NCBI GenBank assembly: GCA_030765055.1
Contig: CM060954.1
Location: forward strand, 104,919,947-104,983,946
From: Mantis religiosa
Lineage: Eukaryota; Arthropoda; Insecta; Mantodea; Mantidae
Reading direction: 5' to 3'
DNA: 64,000 nucleotides
Shown here: positions 23,001-35,235 of the stretch, in pieces
How positions within the stretch are numbered: the stretch's first letter is position 1
Layout: each line of letters starts with the position of its first letter
Made by a program: the position numbers and the translations under genes
The notes under the pieces: model-generated
The model's database searches: none
What the model saw: the letters and a program-made list of their open reading frames with translations, nothing else
What the model was told of the DNA's origin: nothing

Positions 23001-24334
23001 ACACATCCGAAAATTTAATAGTATAATGGCTACTGTATATAAGTCATATGCACCAACAATTTAATGCAAAATAGAATTGCAATGCCCAAAACTGAAGCTG
23101 GGAAAAGTACAGCATGCGATAACTTGTAACTAGCTACTGGACATCCCTCGTCAGCTATGTGCGGGGTGTGGGGAATGCGCTACTTACTATGCCACGTGTT
23201 GACCGCTGCCCGTCAGGGCTAAACAATCCCTCCCTTACAATGCTGTGTTACTAGGCCTAAATGTTCCAACGTATTCTGAATTCATTTTAGAGTACTTCCA
23301 GCTGTACTCCGCACCCGATTTTTGGTACATCACATAGAACAGAGATGATGCCATCAAACTCTGTAGTGCGTACAGGTGTGAGCACAGTGATAGTTCCATC
23401 AGCAGAAGCAATAAGGTGAAGGAACTATAGGTACAAGAGGCATCAGGCCTCAGATGCACGAGCAGTCCAAACATCCCACGTTCGAGGACCCATCTAACTA
23501 TTGGAGCTGCCTAGAGGAGGCGATGTATGAGTCATATATCAATGGGGAGTATTCTTTCCTTTGAGAAAGTATCCGCACCATCTGTCCCATCACCACCAAA
23601 GAAACATACTTGCGAAACATAGGAGTACACTTATGAGACATAGAAGTAACACTTAGAACTCATTGAACTCACATAGAACTCGCTGAAAGGTGAGAAAGAA
23701 GCTGAATGAAAGAAAAATGGTTGGAAAAATGTAGAGATAAATAGGAAATCACCCTAACAATCACCCTAACATTTCACAGGGGTAAAATCATATCACCAAC
23801 CGACGATTGAGGAGGGTGGAGAAGAGTACATTTCCTCAGATGAGGTTGAGTAAGAGAACCTTGAGTAAGTTGAGTAAGTTTTACAATGGACTTCTCGTTG
23901 GTCCTCGGTATACTTCACAATTTGAAGCCATAAGTCGGCCCAGATTTTTAGGTTTTAACCTTATTCCTCCTCAAAGTAAACTTAAATGAGTCTGACGCCT
24001 AAAATAACCTATTATGTGTTTCAAATGGGAAGGTGTTTGTCCTTGAGCACTACTAGGTAAGCAACCAATCGGAGTCCTGCAGTGTTGTCGTACGACATTT
24101 CCCCTAAGTGTTGTGTGACGAGTGCCAACCTAATCAGTTTCTAATAAATACCATTCGCGCTAAGACAATTCAGATTTTGCCAAAACTGATCCTTGTGCAA
24201 AGTAGAGAGTAATGTATCTAACATAACCATGAAAACCCCATTTTTTTTAGCTCAAATAAGTAAACCAATATTACCTGTATTATAACAATAAATTAAGACG
24301 TAAGCACTGTATGAATATCATTATTGGTTGACAT
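23001..24334. other. No recognised feature
   Basis: Short ORFs only (23235-23474 minus, 23807-23989 plus), with no motif recognised. Confidence 0.5.
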
Positions 24335-24740
24335 GTATGCGTGCAAGTATATTTGTAATTACTCAGAACAGAAACGTAAATATTTGACATGAGCTGATAA
24401 AAGAATTACTTTGAATAAGCCAGTTCGAGCGAGAGGAAAAATAAATTTCCTGCTGCCCTGGCAGAACATATCTGGCCACATTATATCTTTGTTTATGAAT
24501 GGTTCGTAATTTATTTTTATTTAATCTAGAGAGTTCAAAGTGGTTGGTGTTTGTATGTACATATATATTTAATTACTCAGAACTAAAACTTAAACTACTG
24601 AATTACTGTGAATAAGTCAAGGTGTTAAATTCGATAAAGAGCAAATACTTCATTTCCTGTTTGTCTGTGGAATGCTTTATGCTTATCTTTGTGAATGAAT
24701 GCTGGATAAGAGGCGTTTATTTAGTCTGGAGGGTTCAGCT
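24335..24740. repeat. Diverged tandem duplication, about 200-bp unit
   Basis: Blocks in 24335-24540 recur in order in 24545-24740: TAATTACTCAGAAC / TTAATTACTCAGAAC, GAATTACTTTGAATAAG / GAATTACTGTGAATAAG, ATCTTTGTTTATGAATG / ATCTTTGTGAATGAATG, and TTATTTAATCTAGAGAGTTC / TTATTTAGTCTGGAGGGTTC. It lies just upstream of a transposase fragment and may be its subterminal region. Confidence 0.7.
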
Positions 24741-24841
24741 CAGTATCATTCAGATGGCCTTTACACAGCAGTAGAGTAAGAGTTAAATAGTGCAATGGCT
24801 TTTTGCGGTGAATTTAGTGGCGAGCCAAAAAGGCATATATT

Positions 24842-25110
24842 GTGAAGTCAGGCTCAAAGTATTTTTTTTTAGGATGTACACGTTCTTCAAAAAAAAAATC
24901 GGAAACAGAAACTAAAAATCAGTTATTGCAAAGAGTTCTTCCGTTTAAAAACACGGAAAAAGTGTATCAGCTGGATCAACTTGCAATTGAAATGGGACAC
25001 GAGGTAATACGCCTCCCACCTTACCACTACCAATATAATCCAATTGAGTTGGTGTGGCTCGTGCGGTTGTACAGACTGTTGTGCGGTAAAAATTAGTTCG
25101 TTATTTAACA
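24842..25110 (+). pseudogene. DDE_3 transposase C-terminal fragment
   Basis: The segment EKVYQLDQLAIEMGHEVIRL followed by PPYHYQYNPIELVW is the block carrying the third catalytic acid (PIE) in insect DDE_3 transposases of the Tc1/mariner superfamily. The upstream part is disrupted by A/T homopolymers (24862-24899), and the first two acids are absent. The reading frame closes at 25096. Confidence 0.75.
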
Positions 25111-25442
25111 TGGTGATATATAGTTATATGTCGGAAGAGAATTGTCAAATTTATATTTTCGTAACCGTTTTAATTAAATATATTACGCAACAGAGTTGAT
25201 TTATCTGAAATGCATGTTAATTCCTTAACGATGTAAAGAGGAGGTTCCTTTGCTCTCAAGCACGTGCACGATAGCACGTTATTTAGCGATACTGATAGCA
25301 TATCTCTTTATATCACTTTTAGCACTGACTTTGTTTTGAACTGGATTAGTCATTTATCACTATTCGAAGGTGTGTTGTGCCGAGTGCGAGAGCTAAATTG
25401 TTTTATTGATCGTTTATTGCGCGTGTACTTATTATATGTATA

Positions 25443-25862
25443 ATGGCAGAGTCTACCGCCAGTTTTTCGGTGAAGCATCGCAAGGGAAAACCTTTACTAA
25501 GCGGCGAAAAAAGAATTGTCGTGCATGTATTTAATGCACTCACAGAGAAGAATCCGTCTTTTTCAGTGAGAGAAGTCGAACAGCTGTGCTCTGAACTTAC
25601 AGTTGTGTTAGATGTGTAGGAACATCGCGACATGAAATTGAGAAAACAGGAAAACTTATCACTCCAGGGGCGATATTGCTGTGTGGCGAAGACGTTATTT
25701 AAGGGTAGTTAGACTGTACCGGGATACAAATCGCAAAATATACTACCTTGAAGAGACTTGGGTGAACGAAGGACACACGAAAAGTATGGCGTGACACGAC
25801 TTTTAATACTGAAAGGCAAGCATTTTTGCAAGGTATGTGTGCTGGTTTTGAAAAACCCCACT
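25443..25862 (+). pseudogene. DDE_3 transposase N-terminal fragment with internal deletion
   Basis: The ATG at 25443 opens 58 codons (MAESTASFSVKHRKGKPLL, then SGEKRIVVHVFNAL...VREVEQLCSEL) ending in TAG at 25617. This resembles the start of the relic at 6053. After a deletion, a different frame reads RKIYYLEETWVNEGHTKS near 25735, the first-catalytic-acid block, then TTFNTERQAFLQGMCAGF. In that block the usual DE reads EE, so the first Asp appears replaced. This N-terminal part lies downstream of the C-terminal part at 24842. Confidence 0.75.
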
Positions 25863-26389
25863 GGAAAAGGCCGAAGGCCTTTATTTATAAATTTGTTTCA
25901 GTTTCACTGCTCATTCATTCAGTTTCAACTTGCTGAACTTCATTATAAACTTCATTATTTTTGCATGCCTTCATATTCTTATTTTTAGGATTTTATCTAT
26001 CTTCCTGGCAATTATCATTGACGTCTGCTGCAGTTTTAAACGTGACGGAAAGGCACCGCCCGTGGCCTATGACGCGAAAGCATTAGCCAATTAGGGTGAA
26101 GGGGAAGGTAGTTGCACGCGGAGTGATACATATCACGCGGGGCAAGGTTATATGAAATAGAGAATATTTGAAAACCCTCCGGCAGATCAGCACAGCCAGC
26201 ATCCCACACATGTTTTATATTAAGCTGTCCTTTAATATTCTATATGTATTATTGAGAGTATAGGTCGGTTCGGAGACCAGAAAACCGTCCGTCCGAAGCA
26301 GGAGGTGTTTACCATTGCACATCATCGTGCCATACAGCGTCGAGGCTCCCGCCAATACTTACTCTGTAAGGCACCACGAGAAGAGAGAT
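25863..26389. other. No recognised gene
   Basis: Nothing coding was recognised. The part after 26280 may be the body of the SINE below. Confidence 0.4.
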
Positions 26390-26580
26390 GAAGTAAAATT
26401 ATAATGGAGATGAAATGGAAGGTGAGGGGATTCTGGGGTTGTAATAAAGCTCCCCAGTATTTGTCTGGTAACCCGGGAAGCCCCCCATGAAAAACATGGG
26501 TCAGGTAGGTTGGCCACGATAATCGAACCGAGGCCTTCCGAATGGGGGCCACAGATGAGACCGCCTGAACCAATCCTCTG
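26390..26580 (-). mobile_element. SINE family C
   Basis: Minus-strand head at 26580: GGTTCAGGCGGTCTCATCTG, GGCCCCCATTCGGAAGGCCT and a B-box-like GGTTCGATTATCG. The body contains a short inverted pair around CCATGTTTTTCATGG. The head matches 7929 onward. Confidence 0.7.
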
Positions 26581-28471
26581 TCAGTAGGAATTTTACATTA
26601 AAGTAAGGCACTTCTAACTTTAGAAACACCATTCAATTGTTTTCCCTATATGCTTATTATTTACTTCCTTCCACAAAAGCAGCTTTCTATACTGTTGATT
26701 AAATGCATTGAATATCTGAGGCAGAAAATTCTCGAACTGCTACTCGTATTTTCAAGCTCTTACCAGCCCTTAATTTTCTTCAAAATCCTCCCTTATAGAG
26801 TATAAAATTCAATTGTTTATACATAAAATGTTCACATTTAATATCACACTTAGTGAGAATGGAACCTTAAAACGAAAGTAAACGTAAGCAGAAGTGAAGT
26901 AACAAAACACTTTTGACTGATGCTGCTATTACGATAACAAATGGTTGTAATTGTGATATGTAAATTGAGTTAAAGTTTCGGATCGTACTGAGATGATGTG
27001 GTAGAATATTGTTGCATGCAGCAAGAGACAAGTAGTTACGTGACTACATTTTTTCCAGCACAGCAGGAGATTGATTAGCGTTCTGATGCTGTCAGGCAAA
27101 GAAACCTGAACGTCAGGAGGTCCTGGCTTGACATTTATTATTCCTTTATACAACAGAATCATTCCCATTTCTTAATTATAAGTTTCTTTATTACGCAACC
27201 AGTAGAACTTGCAGTTTTGTTTACGTTATCCCTGCAAGGGCGGCTATTGTAACCTTATATGATATGTAAATTTTCTGAAAAGCAATTCTCCATCCACCTT
27301 ACTGAACTTAGGTCATATACTATGCTACATAGACTTTTATATATCTACACTACAGTGTAATGCCCATATCTTCTCATGTTTATCCTTCTTTGTTACGGTA
27401 GTTATATTCTACGAATGTTCATAGAAATTATTTGGATGACGTTTTTACTATGTTGATGTTACTTATATCTCATCAACAGGCATAATTTGGTGCCAATAAC
27501 TCCACCTTAATATCTCATAGGTAGTTAAGAGGGGGACTATTAATGCTATTCGAAAACGATAACTAAAACTTGATCTTGCTATACTATCCCCTAAAGCTAC
27601 AAAGCAATTTTGACCCCAAAAGCTTTCAGATAAGTTAACGAAACAAAGAAACATTGAAAAGAATATTGATGAACATCTTTGCAGCATTGACTGCCACCTT
27701 CTAATCGAAGATGGCGGATTTGTTTTTCTGGTACCAGCGAATTTCCTTCATCGAAAGAGGTGAACCACAATGGGCACCGGACCAGAACCACCCAATATGA
27801 TACAGTACAGACTTCACGAACAAACAATGGATTACTTTCCATTGTTTGGGGAACGCTGGAGGAAAGAATGCTGTAGATTTGCACCGTTTCTAGTAGGAAG
27901 TTTTGGCTCTGCTACCAGAAGATGTGCACCATGTCAACGTGGAAGACAGTTGTAGAAGAACTACAGCCCCAAAGGAATGGGAAGATTAGAACAGCATTAC
28001 TTATGGATAACAGATACTCCTAACTATGGGGCGGGTCATTTGAGTTCATCAGAGCACAGAGGATCTAAAGTACCGCTTCACATCTACTGGTATTTATTCC
28101 TGTTACGTACACAGTATAATGTATTATACATAAGTTTTATCTAGAGAAAAAGTGTGTGCGCTTGCCACTTGTGGTGTACAGAGTATCTCAGAATCCTCCA
28201 TCTTCATAGACCCCTGTGTCATCTAGTTGGATGTGGTTCCTTTTGTGTATGTGTGTGACTTGGTCTCCTGAGGCATATGTTCTTCCACCTCTTCTGCCTT
28301 ACGTATCCTACGTATTCTTGTGGCATCCAGATCAAAATATTTCTGGTATTATTATCAATAGTCATTCATTAAATGCGATTCCCTTCCCAGTATTCTCTTC
28401 ATTGAATGTGGTAACTGCATCAGTTGCACCAAAATATAGGGATTTTAGACCAACAAAAACCTTTTAGGTAC
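26581..28471. other. No recognised gene
   Basis: ORFs at 26929-27168, 27463-27687, 27597-27884 and 28216-28467 are short and unrecognised. Nothing else was seen. Confidence 0.45.
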
Positions 28472-28783
28472 TCAAGATAGAACTACACTATTAATAGATT
28501 CATTCTCGTATTTGGGGTTTTCCCCGTCAAGCACTTTTTCAGTAATTGTTGATTTCCAAGATGTACAGAAATAGATTTCAATGTTAAAATTAGCGCCAAT
28601 GTTAAAATTCTTGTGATGAAATTTACCCAGCCTACCACAAGCTTCTGATTTTTTTATATTTGCATCATCTACAGTACAGAACTTGTGCAGTGGTTTGATA
28701 TCAGTGGAAACTTTGAGAAAGTATGTAGCCCACACTGCTCTAGTCATACCCTCAACATTATTCGAATTTTCTCTGTTCGCCAT
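28472..28783 (-). pseudogene. Possible MULE-type transposase fragment
   Basis: The N-terminal part of this 103-codon frame reads NRENSNNVEGMTRAVWATYF followed by LKVSTDIKPLHKFC, and later GKFHHKNF. This follows a pattern common in insect Mutator-like (MULE) transposase proteins: N..S.V..M..A.WA.FFH..STD..P.H..C, then a Cys/Trp region and HHK. The Trp-Cys part between is not preserved, and the last 40 residues show no similarity. The upstream part is missing. Homology is from pattern memory and needs a search. Confidence 0.45.
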
Positions 28784-29084
28784 CCCGTAATATTCAGTTA
28801 GATGATTGTTTTCCCATCCTTAATTTGGTTTTCCCAAGTGTCAGTTGAAGTTTCCTAAATCTTGCACCCATTCGTTTTTGTACATGGTAGAAACATATCA
28901 GTTTGATTGGTATTATATCTCCATTAGGTTTAGCTGCATTCGCTGATTTGAAGGAGCTAGAACACCCATTCCGGTCAAAATAGAAAACGTCTCTTCTGTT
29001 ACACTAATATTTACAAAGTTTTTGATGTTCAACTGAGTGAAAGTACCAACATTTTCTCGTGCACTGCTACGCAGAAATACATTC
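28784..29084. other. No recognised feature
   Basis: Unannotated spacer before the foldback element. Confidence 0.5.
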
Positions 29085-29530
29085 AGCAATGGAAATGAAT
29101 TGTTCTTTCACACTAGCCGTGTGTAGGACGCACTATGAAAGGGTAGAGTCAGACTGAAAAATCCAATGCCATAGCCGGGATTTGAAACACGGATCTTCTG
29201 GTCTCCATCCAGCTGCTCTAAACCACTGAGCTACTATGGCCAACGTGCCAACATGACATTAAATTCTCCAACTGACTCGTGTTTTTCCCGGTAAACCACT
29301 TAGGAGTTCTCATAAACACATGAGACAACTACCTTAATGGCGATTTACTGTGCTGTAAGTATTCCTAAGTGGTTTACTGGGGAAACATGAGTCAGTTGGA
29401 GAATTTATTGTCAAGTTGGTACGTTGGCCATAGTAGATCAATGGCTTAGAGCGGCTGGACGGAGACCAGAAGATCCGTGGTTAAAGTCCCGGCTATGGCA
29501 TTGAATTTTTCAGTCTGACTCTACCCTTTA
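29085..29530. repeat. Full foldback element with tRNA-like arms
   Basis: The arms 29138-29304 and 29363-29529 are inverted copies around a loop of about 55 bases. Each contains a tRNA-like unit, minus strand at 29169-29241 and plus strand at 29427-29499. The plus unit is 73 bases long with a perfect acceptor pairing GCCATAG/CTATGGC. Its sister copy at 46353 also has a perfect D-arm GCTC/GAGC. The anticodon-type stem CTGG/CCAG encloses a 7-base loop. An outer segment (29085-29137), including CACACTAGCCG and TGTAGGACGCACTATGAAA, is shared with the element at 45935. Confidence 0.88.
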
Positions 29531-30959
29531 ATATTCAGCAATATTATTCAACTATTTGCAATTAACATACTTATATGAAAGTTACACCAAAACGAGCGTG
29601 AGATCTGAAATATCTATATGCAATTAAAACCTGAAAATTTAAAAACAAAATCACGAAAATCTGATTTGGACTCCCTTTAAACCTACTTCATTTCAAACAG
29701 CCTTAAAGTTCTTTACTTATCCCTCTATGGAATTCAAGGAAACTACAATGCAAGATGTATGCTTGCATTCAAACCTAGGCTATACTTTCATTTAGTCATC
29801 TTGAAGCTTGTATAATGTTATAATAAATGTAGATCTAGGCGCACACTGAATGAACTGTTAGTCACTTCGATTAATCTTAGGACAACAATAATCTCCTTTG
29901 ATTTGAACATCATTAAATGTTAAATGTATAACTTAAAATATATAAATCTTTGAGTATAGAAACCTAATTAATTTATACATGCTCTGTGTTACTTGACAGC
30001 AGCCTAACCTTTGTACCCACATCATGCAAGGTATGTATTTTCCATCTAGTTCTTTTGTATCGATGTATAAGTTGCTTAACGTGGATAAAAGTGTCATAAG
30101 ATAAAACAGAGCACTTGAAGTTGCAGAAGCAAAAAACGTGCTGTTAGAATTATAGAATTTTGTTACTGTCGATTTGTATTTTCCATTCTGCTTTTACTCT
30201 GATTATAGCGGAACTAATAAACATAATGACACGAGCAAATTTAACATTTTAATCACCTGTGAAACCAGTAATAATATATTACATACGCTTTTGAAATATC
30301 ATTCTCTATTTTAATATCCTGAACGTTTTGTCAGCTGTGGGTCGATTTTGAGCGTAAATAAAAGTTTGCTAATGAACTTAATCATCGTTTTTGGATGTTT
30401 CATTGAAACAATTGTATGTCACCAGTATTACGGGTAATTTAACAAACGGTTGTTCATTGTAATACTAATTATGTTTTTTCCCAGTGCCTGTTAATTGAAT
30501 TAAAAATCTGTCACGCTGTTTGCCTTGAATAGACTGCTAATTACTGTGCGGTTTCGCGGTCGTCGCTCAGAATTCATTGATTGAGAGCACACATGCCGCA
30601 AATTTTGTTGTCATGTTTTTTAAGATTCGATGGATATCATTTATTTTAGTTATTTTGTAGCTTAATTATAACAAAAATAGAGAGGAATAGCGTATTTAAG
30701 CGTCTGATGTATGTAATCATTCATAATTTTTAAATATTACATCACTGTACATTATTAGTAAGTTTAAACTTTCAATGCAAATTTTCATTAATGCCTAAAA
30801 TGAGAATGAGCTTTGCAGGTACCAAAAAATGTAACTCTCTAGATTGCTATAAATACTGTATAAAATTCATTTATAGGGTCTTAAATACTTATTGTTTCAT
30901 ATGTAAACCATTTTAAATTATATGCAGTGCCCAGTTTTCTGTAGTGAGAAAAGCTTAAT
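29531..30959. other. AT-rich DNA, nothing recognised
   Basis: No ORF over 60 codons occurs here and no repeat family was recognised. Confidence 0.55.
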
Positions 30960-31192
30960 ATATTGTCACTTTGTGGTTTCGTAAAATTAAATGTCAAGTT
31001 TGCAGAAATTCAAAATGCCCTTTATTTTCGTAGAAATGCAGTCTGTACACCCCTGGCAGCAGAATGACGTAACATATAATAACATAGTCTCTCTTGGCTT
31101 CTGCACACAAGTAAATAAAAGAATTCACTTTCTAATCACTACACTTCTAGCAGTTCTCAACTTGCAACTCGATACAGTTTAAATGTCAAAAA

Positions 31193-31194
<2 letters not shown>

Positions 31195-31265
<71 letters not shown>

Positions 31266-31283
31266 CACACACACACACACACA
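31195..31283. repeat. (CA)n microsatellite
   Basis: Nearly pure CA with one CT interruption at 31262-31266, inside the LTR's 3' part. Confidence 0.97.
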
Positions 31284-31369
31284 ATACGAAAACTGACGAT
31301 TGGCCACTCTCTAGCAGCTCCCTGCCGACTCTGCAGAGCTTCAACTCCACTCACTGACTAATCGGCACC

Positions 31370-32650
31370 ATGTCATGCCATGAGGTGCTGGTTGGCTGTA
31401 TAAAGCCAGAAGGTTTTGCTGCGTGCCCACGCGTTAAGGGTTTTACCGCAAGTAAGGTTACAGTTAGGATTTTGTAGGATGTGTTTTAGGTTTTGAGGTC
31501 TGGAGTTAATTTTGAGGTTACAAATAGTACCTTTGGGTCGAAGGGCAGGATGCAGTACTATGCACCCTGGTGTTTTTATTTTGTTTTGAGCTTATTTGTT
31601 GGGAAAAATTTTGATGCCAACAGCTTAAGAGAATTACGTGGAGCTCAGCTTTAGGTGCTGATAGGATTAGCTCTTGGGTTATCTTGGGTGCCCGCAAGCC
31701 ATACGGGGTACCCGGTGCAGTCTAGAACGGCGTCTAATAGGGTCACAATCTACCAATGATCTAACAAGGGTGCTTCTATGTGTTGATAAATTGGCGTATA
31801 ATTTTGATGCCTAGCGCTTAATTTTATCCTCCACGAATGGAATACCCGAGGCTTCGTGAAGCAACCTGGTAGGAAAATAAAGTCCCACAGAAAATATAGA
31901 CCGTAGTCCTCTATTATGTGCACGTTGAAGCCTGCTAGCCAACTGTCTGTGGCCATGCCCCAGATCTGGTAGGCATATAGCATTACCGGGATTACCAGCG
32001 CCCGGAAGAGGTATATCTTCAGGCCAACTGGCACTGAGGTCGACCACAGCATTGCATACAGGGAAGCAATTGCTGCCTGTACCTTCGTCGATAGATCCCT
32101 GACGTGCCTTCGAAAAGTTAGATCTCTGTCCAAATTGACTCCTAGGTACTGGGCGGAGTTAGTTCACTCAATTTTTCGATCTCGGAAGCTGAAGTTGAGG
32201 CAGTCTGCGGGGGTGTGGCGCTTAGTAAAAAGTATGGCTTGGCTTTTGTGCGGATTTACGGACATCTGCCAACGCCGACACCACTGTTGTGTGAGACGGA
32301 GGTGTCTCTGTGATGGGTTGAACGATGTGTTTGTCTTTGCAGAACAGAAGCACATCGTCAGCGTGTTGTGCCATTTCGACTCGTGGCTCTGTGGGGAAAT
32401 CTGCCATAAAGACGTTGAATAGGGTGGGAGATAGTACAGAGCCTTCGGGGACTGCGCCTCTCACTGCTTTAAGTGTTGATGTTTTGCCCGAAACTGTAAC
32501 TTTAAAGGTGCGGTGTCGCATGAAGCTGTGTAGGATGTTGATCATTTGTGTTGGGAACCCAAGTTGGATCCATTTATAAAGGAGCCCGGCGTGCCATGTC
32601 GTAGAGAAGGCCTTCTCGACATCCAACGAGACCTCAGCCATGAAGGCGCC
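31370..32650 (-). pseudogene. Jockey/R1-type LINE reverse transcriptase, truncated and frameshifted
   Basis: The minus-strand reading begins in motif A (VSLDVEKAFSTTWHAGLLYK), so the fingers and endonuclease are missing. Next come AVPEGSVLSPTLFNVFMADF (usual Q changed to E) and motif C as QHADDVLLF near 32350, with the usual Tyr changed to His but both Asp kept. After a stop at 32222 the product continues in another frame with FNPSQRHLRLTQQWC and NPHKSQAILFTKR, then AQYLGVNLDRDLTF and LVIPVMLYAYQIWG, then RLLHEAS. The 3' end is near 31370, where a few ATGG-like units may be a tail. It sits inside the LTR, same strand, just 3' of the TATA box. Confidence 0.85.
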
Positions 32651-32945
32651 TTCCAGCCGGCTCCAGTTCAGCTCAGCTGCATTTATACATGAGCCACTGT
32701 TTCTCGAAGGTTGGCGAAGTTTCTCGAAAGCTACCGAACTAGCAGGATCTTTCGTGATGTACCGAGAACACCATGGAACTGTCTCTGTCTCTTTCTTCCT
32801 CTGTTGCTCTCTCACTCTCTCTCTCGGCAAGTGCTCAGCGCCAGTCGGTCCACGTGCAGGCTTGGACGCTATCTGTCTCTTTCACTCCCCGCTTCTATCT
32901 TTAACGGTGCTCGTCTACGCAGCAACAAAACAATGCCTCGCGACA

Positions 32946-35160
32946 ATATTTTTTTACATTTCGTGCACATATATGTACATTTCAGTTCATCCTAGAAACT
33001 TAATAAACGAAATTAAAAATCAGAAAATATGTTTTGTTAGCCTAACATAAATTTGCTTCACTGCTTTCAGTGACTGAGCTTTAAAAGAACAATTGACATA
33101 TGTTTTCCTTTTCCTATGTATAAGAAAATAAAACTATATTCACAAAATAAATACGTAAATAATAATTGAGGCAGTTCTTGTCAGCCAGAAACATCGGACT
33201 AACACATATAAATTGATATTAAAGATATAATCATAATTATTGGGAGTATGTAAGTAATAAGTACGTATTGAGGATAAACATACATAATAACCCAAGGGCA
33301 GTCTAGTTGTAATGGTAAATCAATATTAAATATTTTGAAGCTGTAAAGTAAATGTTCATAATGTATTATTTCTTGACTTTCATAGGCAGACAAATTCAAA
33401 TGGAGAATATCGCTAGACCCTCTGTAACTGCTCGGTAATCCGCAGCCCTGAGGCGGACGTTGACGCCTCTATGTCGATACCAGTACCTTTCACAGAGATT
33501 GAAGTGTGAGTTAAGACAACGAGATACAGGATTTTGCTGAACGCGTAGAGCGCATGGCCACGCATAATATATCTTGAACTATATGAATTAGAAGTCGGCG
33601 CGAATAACATGCAAGCTTTGTCAAATTTGAACAGTGATCGAAAGCGGGGTAGGAAATATCCTATAGGAGATGGATAACATTTCACTTGATTTTTTCAACT
33701 TCCAAAAGGTTAGTTCAAGTGGGAGAATTTTGAGCATTGGCCGAATCTTGATTTGGATATTGGGGACTCAGTCCACGAGCTCTGAACTCGGTTCATACAC
33801 ACTGAATGAGCCGCAAAAATATATTTCAAGTTAAAGTAACAGTTAATCTATACGTTCGGATGGAGCAGTGGGGATAACATCTTGAGTAATCGAACATCTA
33901 AGCTTATACGTTCGGGTGAAGCGATATTCATATATTAACCACGCCACATTCTAATTCACAACTGCTACTTTTGATATCGAGTTACAAACCCGGGACACAG
34001 CGACACTTGATAACTCAACTTCACACGTATTGGCCTCCCAGGTGGCGAGCAGAGAAAAATTAAGGATTCTAAATAAACTGTTATACTGAACAGTCGAGGT
34101 GCGTTTTCAGTCAGAAATCTACAAGAAGTCAGGACGCATCCCCGTCCTGAATTAAGGATGAGAGAAGCTACATTGAAGAAAACTCCGACCAAGTTTCAGT
34201 CTCCCGATCCTTAATCCTCGCCCATCACAAATCCTGGGGTGGAGAGCTCGACCTGGTTCGCATAGTGCCGAACCGCCTCATGATACAGTACTTTTACATA
34301 TGGCATCGCAAGTTGTGATACGAAACCCAGAGGCGACACTCAAAAATGTGTTCAAGGTAGGGTACATGGTGAATCTAATTTAACAGGGCGATTGCATCTC
34401 CCAATGTAGGATATTTTAATGAAGAAATTGAGGGGAAGATTACCTCAACACCCTAAATGGGACGTTTCTACGCCGTTCGTGGTCGCGATAAGTCATGTTA
34501 CAATTTGCAAATAAGAACTTCATCACCAGCCTATTATGGAATTAGTTCTAGTACTTACAGATTGGATCATGCGTCCTTATGATAGCAATGAGAGCTAAGT
34601 CCTTGGGAAAGAGCCATATACCTAGTTCTTTATTGCAGTAGGAATTCTGGTCGCCTTCACGAGTACTGTACAAAATCTAGGCAAGTGTTCATCCATATAT
34701 ACCTTATTTTCAGAGATATTGAAGCATACGGCATATTAATTTTATTAATGAAATGCATTACTAAGAGTTTTCTAGTATTTTAGACCTTTTTCGATTTCTT
34801 ATTTCACCGTTATGTATTACAAAGCAGTAAATGTAGCTTAAAGTTGGCAATAGCAGTATTAATAAAAAAATCCACAAAGCATACTAATAGTCTCCAAAGA
34901 AACAAAAAATAGTTCATAAATCAGTTGTTCCTCCCTGCTACTGTATTACGTTAAATTAAAGTATAACCTATTTATTGCTGGTATATTCTAATAAAACTTA
35001 TAGAATTTTATTACGGGAACGTAAGAGTTATTTTTCAAAGTTACAGAAATTTTCATTATATATTAGTAAAATTTGCAGTTATAGTTGGAATGCTTCGACT
35101 TCATTCGTTCTGTTCATTATTCTGAACGATACTTCAATAATGTGCTTTAGCTGAGAATTC
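32946..35160. other. No recognised gene
   Basis: ORFs at 33199-33399, 33413-33685 and 33965-34192 (minus) show no recognisable domain. Otherwise AT-rich with a GC-richer part at 34190-34300. Confidence 0.45.
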
Positions 35161-35235
35161 GCGGGGATGGCTCAAGCGGTATCGTCTGTGATACGAACTG
35201 GGAGGTCGTGTGTTCTACTCCTGTGGCCCAACATT
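35161..35235 (+). repeat. tRNA-like SINE head
   Basis: GGGGATGGCTCAAGCGGTAT matches an A box and GTGTTCTACTCC is a degenerate B box. No matching acceptor stem was seen, so it is not a functional tRNA. Confidence 0.5.

Larger units (their letters stand above)
30964..32945 (-). mobile_element. LTR with nested LINE, ATAT target duplication
   Basis: Read on the minus strand, the LTR starts TGTCGCGAGGC at 32945 and ends CACAAAGTGACA at 30964, with ATAT on both sides (30960-30963 and 32946-32949). U3 holds a GA-rich block and a TATA box (complement of ATTTATACAT, 32681-32690). U5 has an AATAAA-type signal near 31035. U3 resembles the LTR at 44875 (GGGGAGTGAAA, CTTCGCCAACCTTCG, GTATAAAT). A LINE at about 31370-32650 and a CA microsatellite interrupt it. 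Confidence 0.82.

Noticed and set aside
29427..29499. Functional tRNA gene
   Set aside because: The unit has an acceptor pairing and arms like a tRNA, but it lies within an inverted repeat that recurs in the window with substitutions in the conserved loops. A repeat head is more likely.
32640..33050. Plus-strand ORF of 136 codons
   Set aside because: It overlaps the LTR and LINE read on the minus strand and shows no domain, so it is a shadow.
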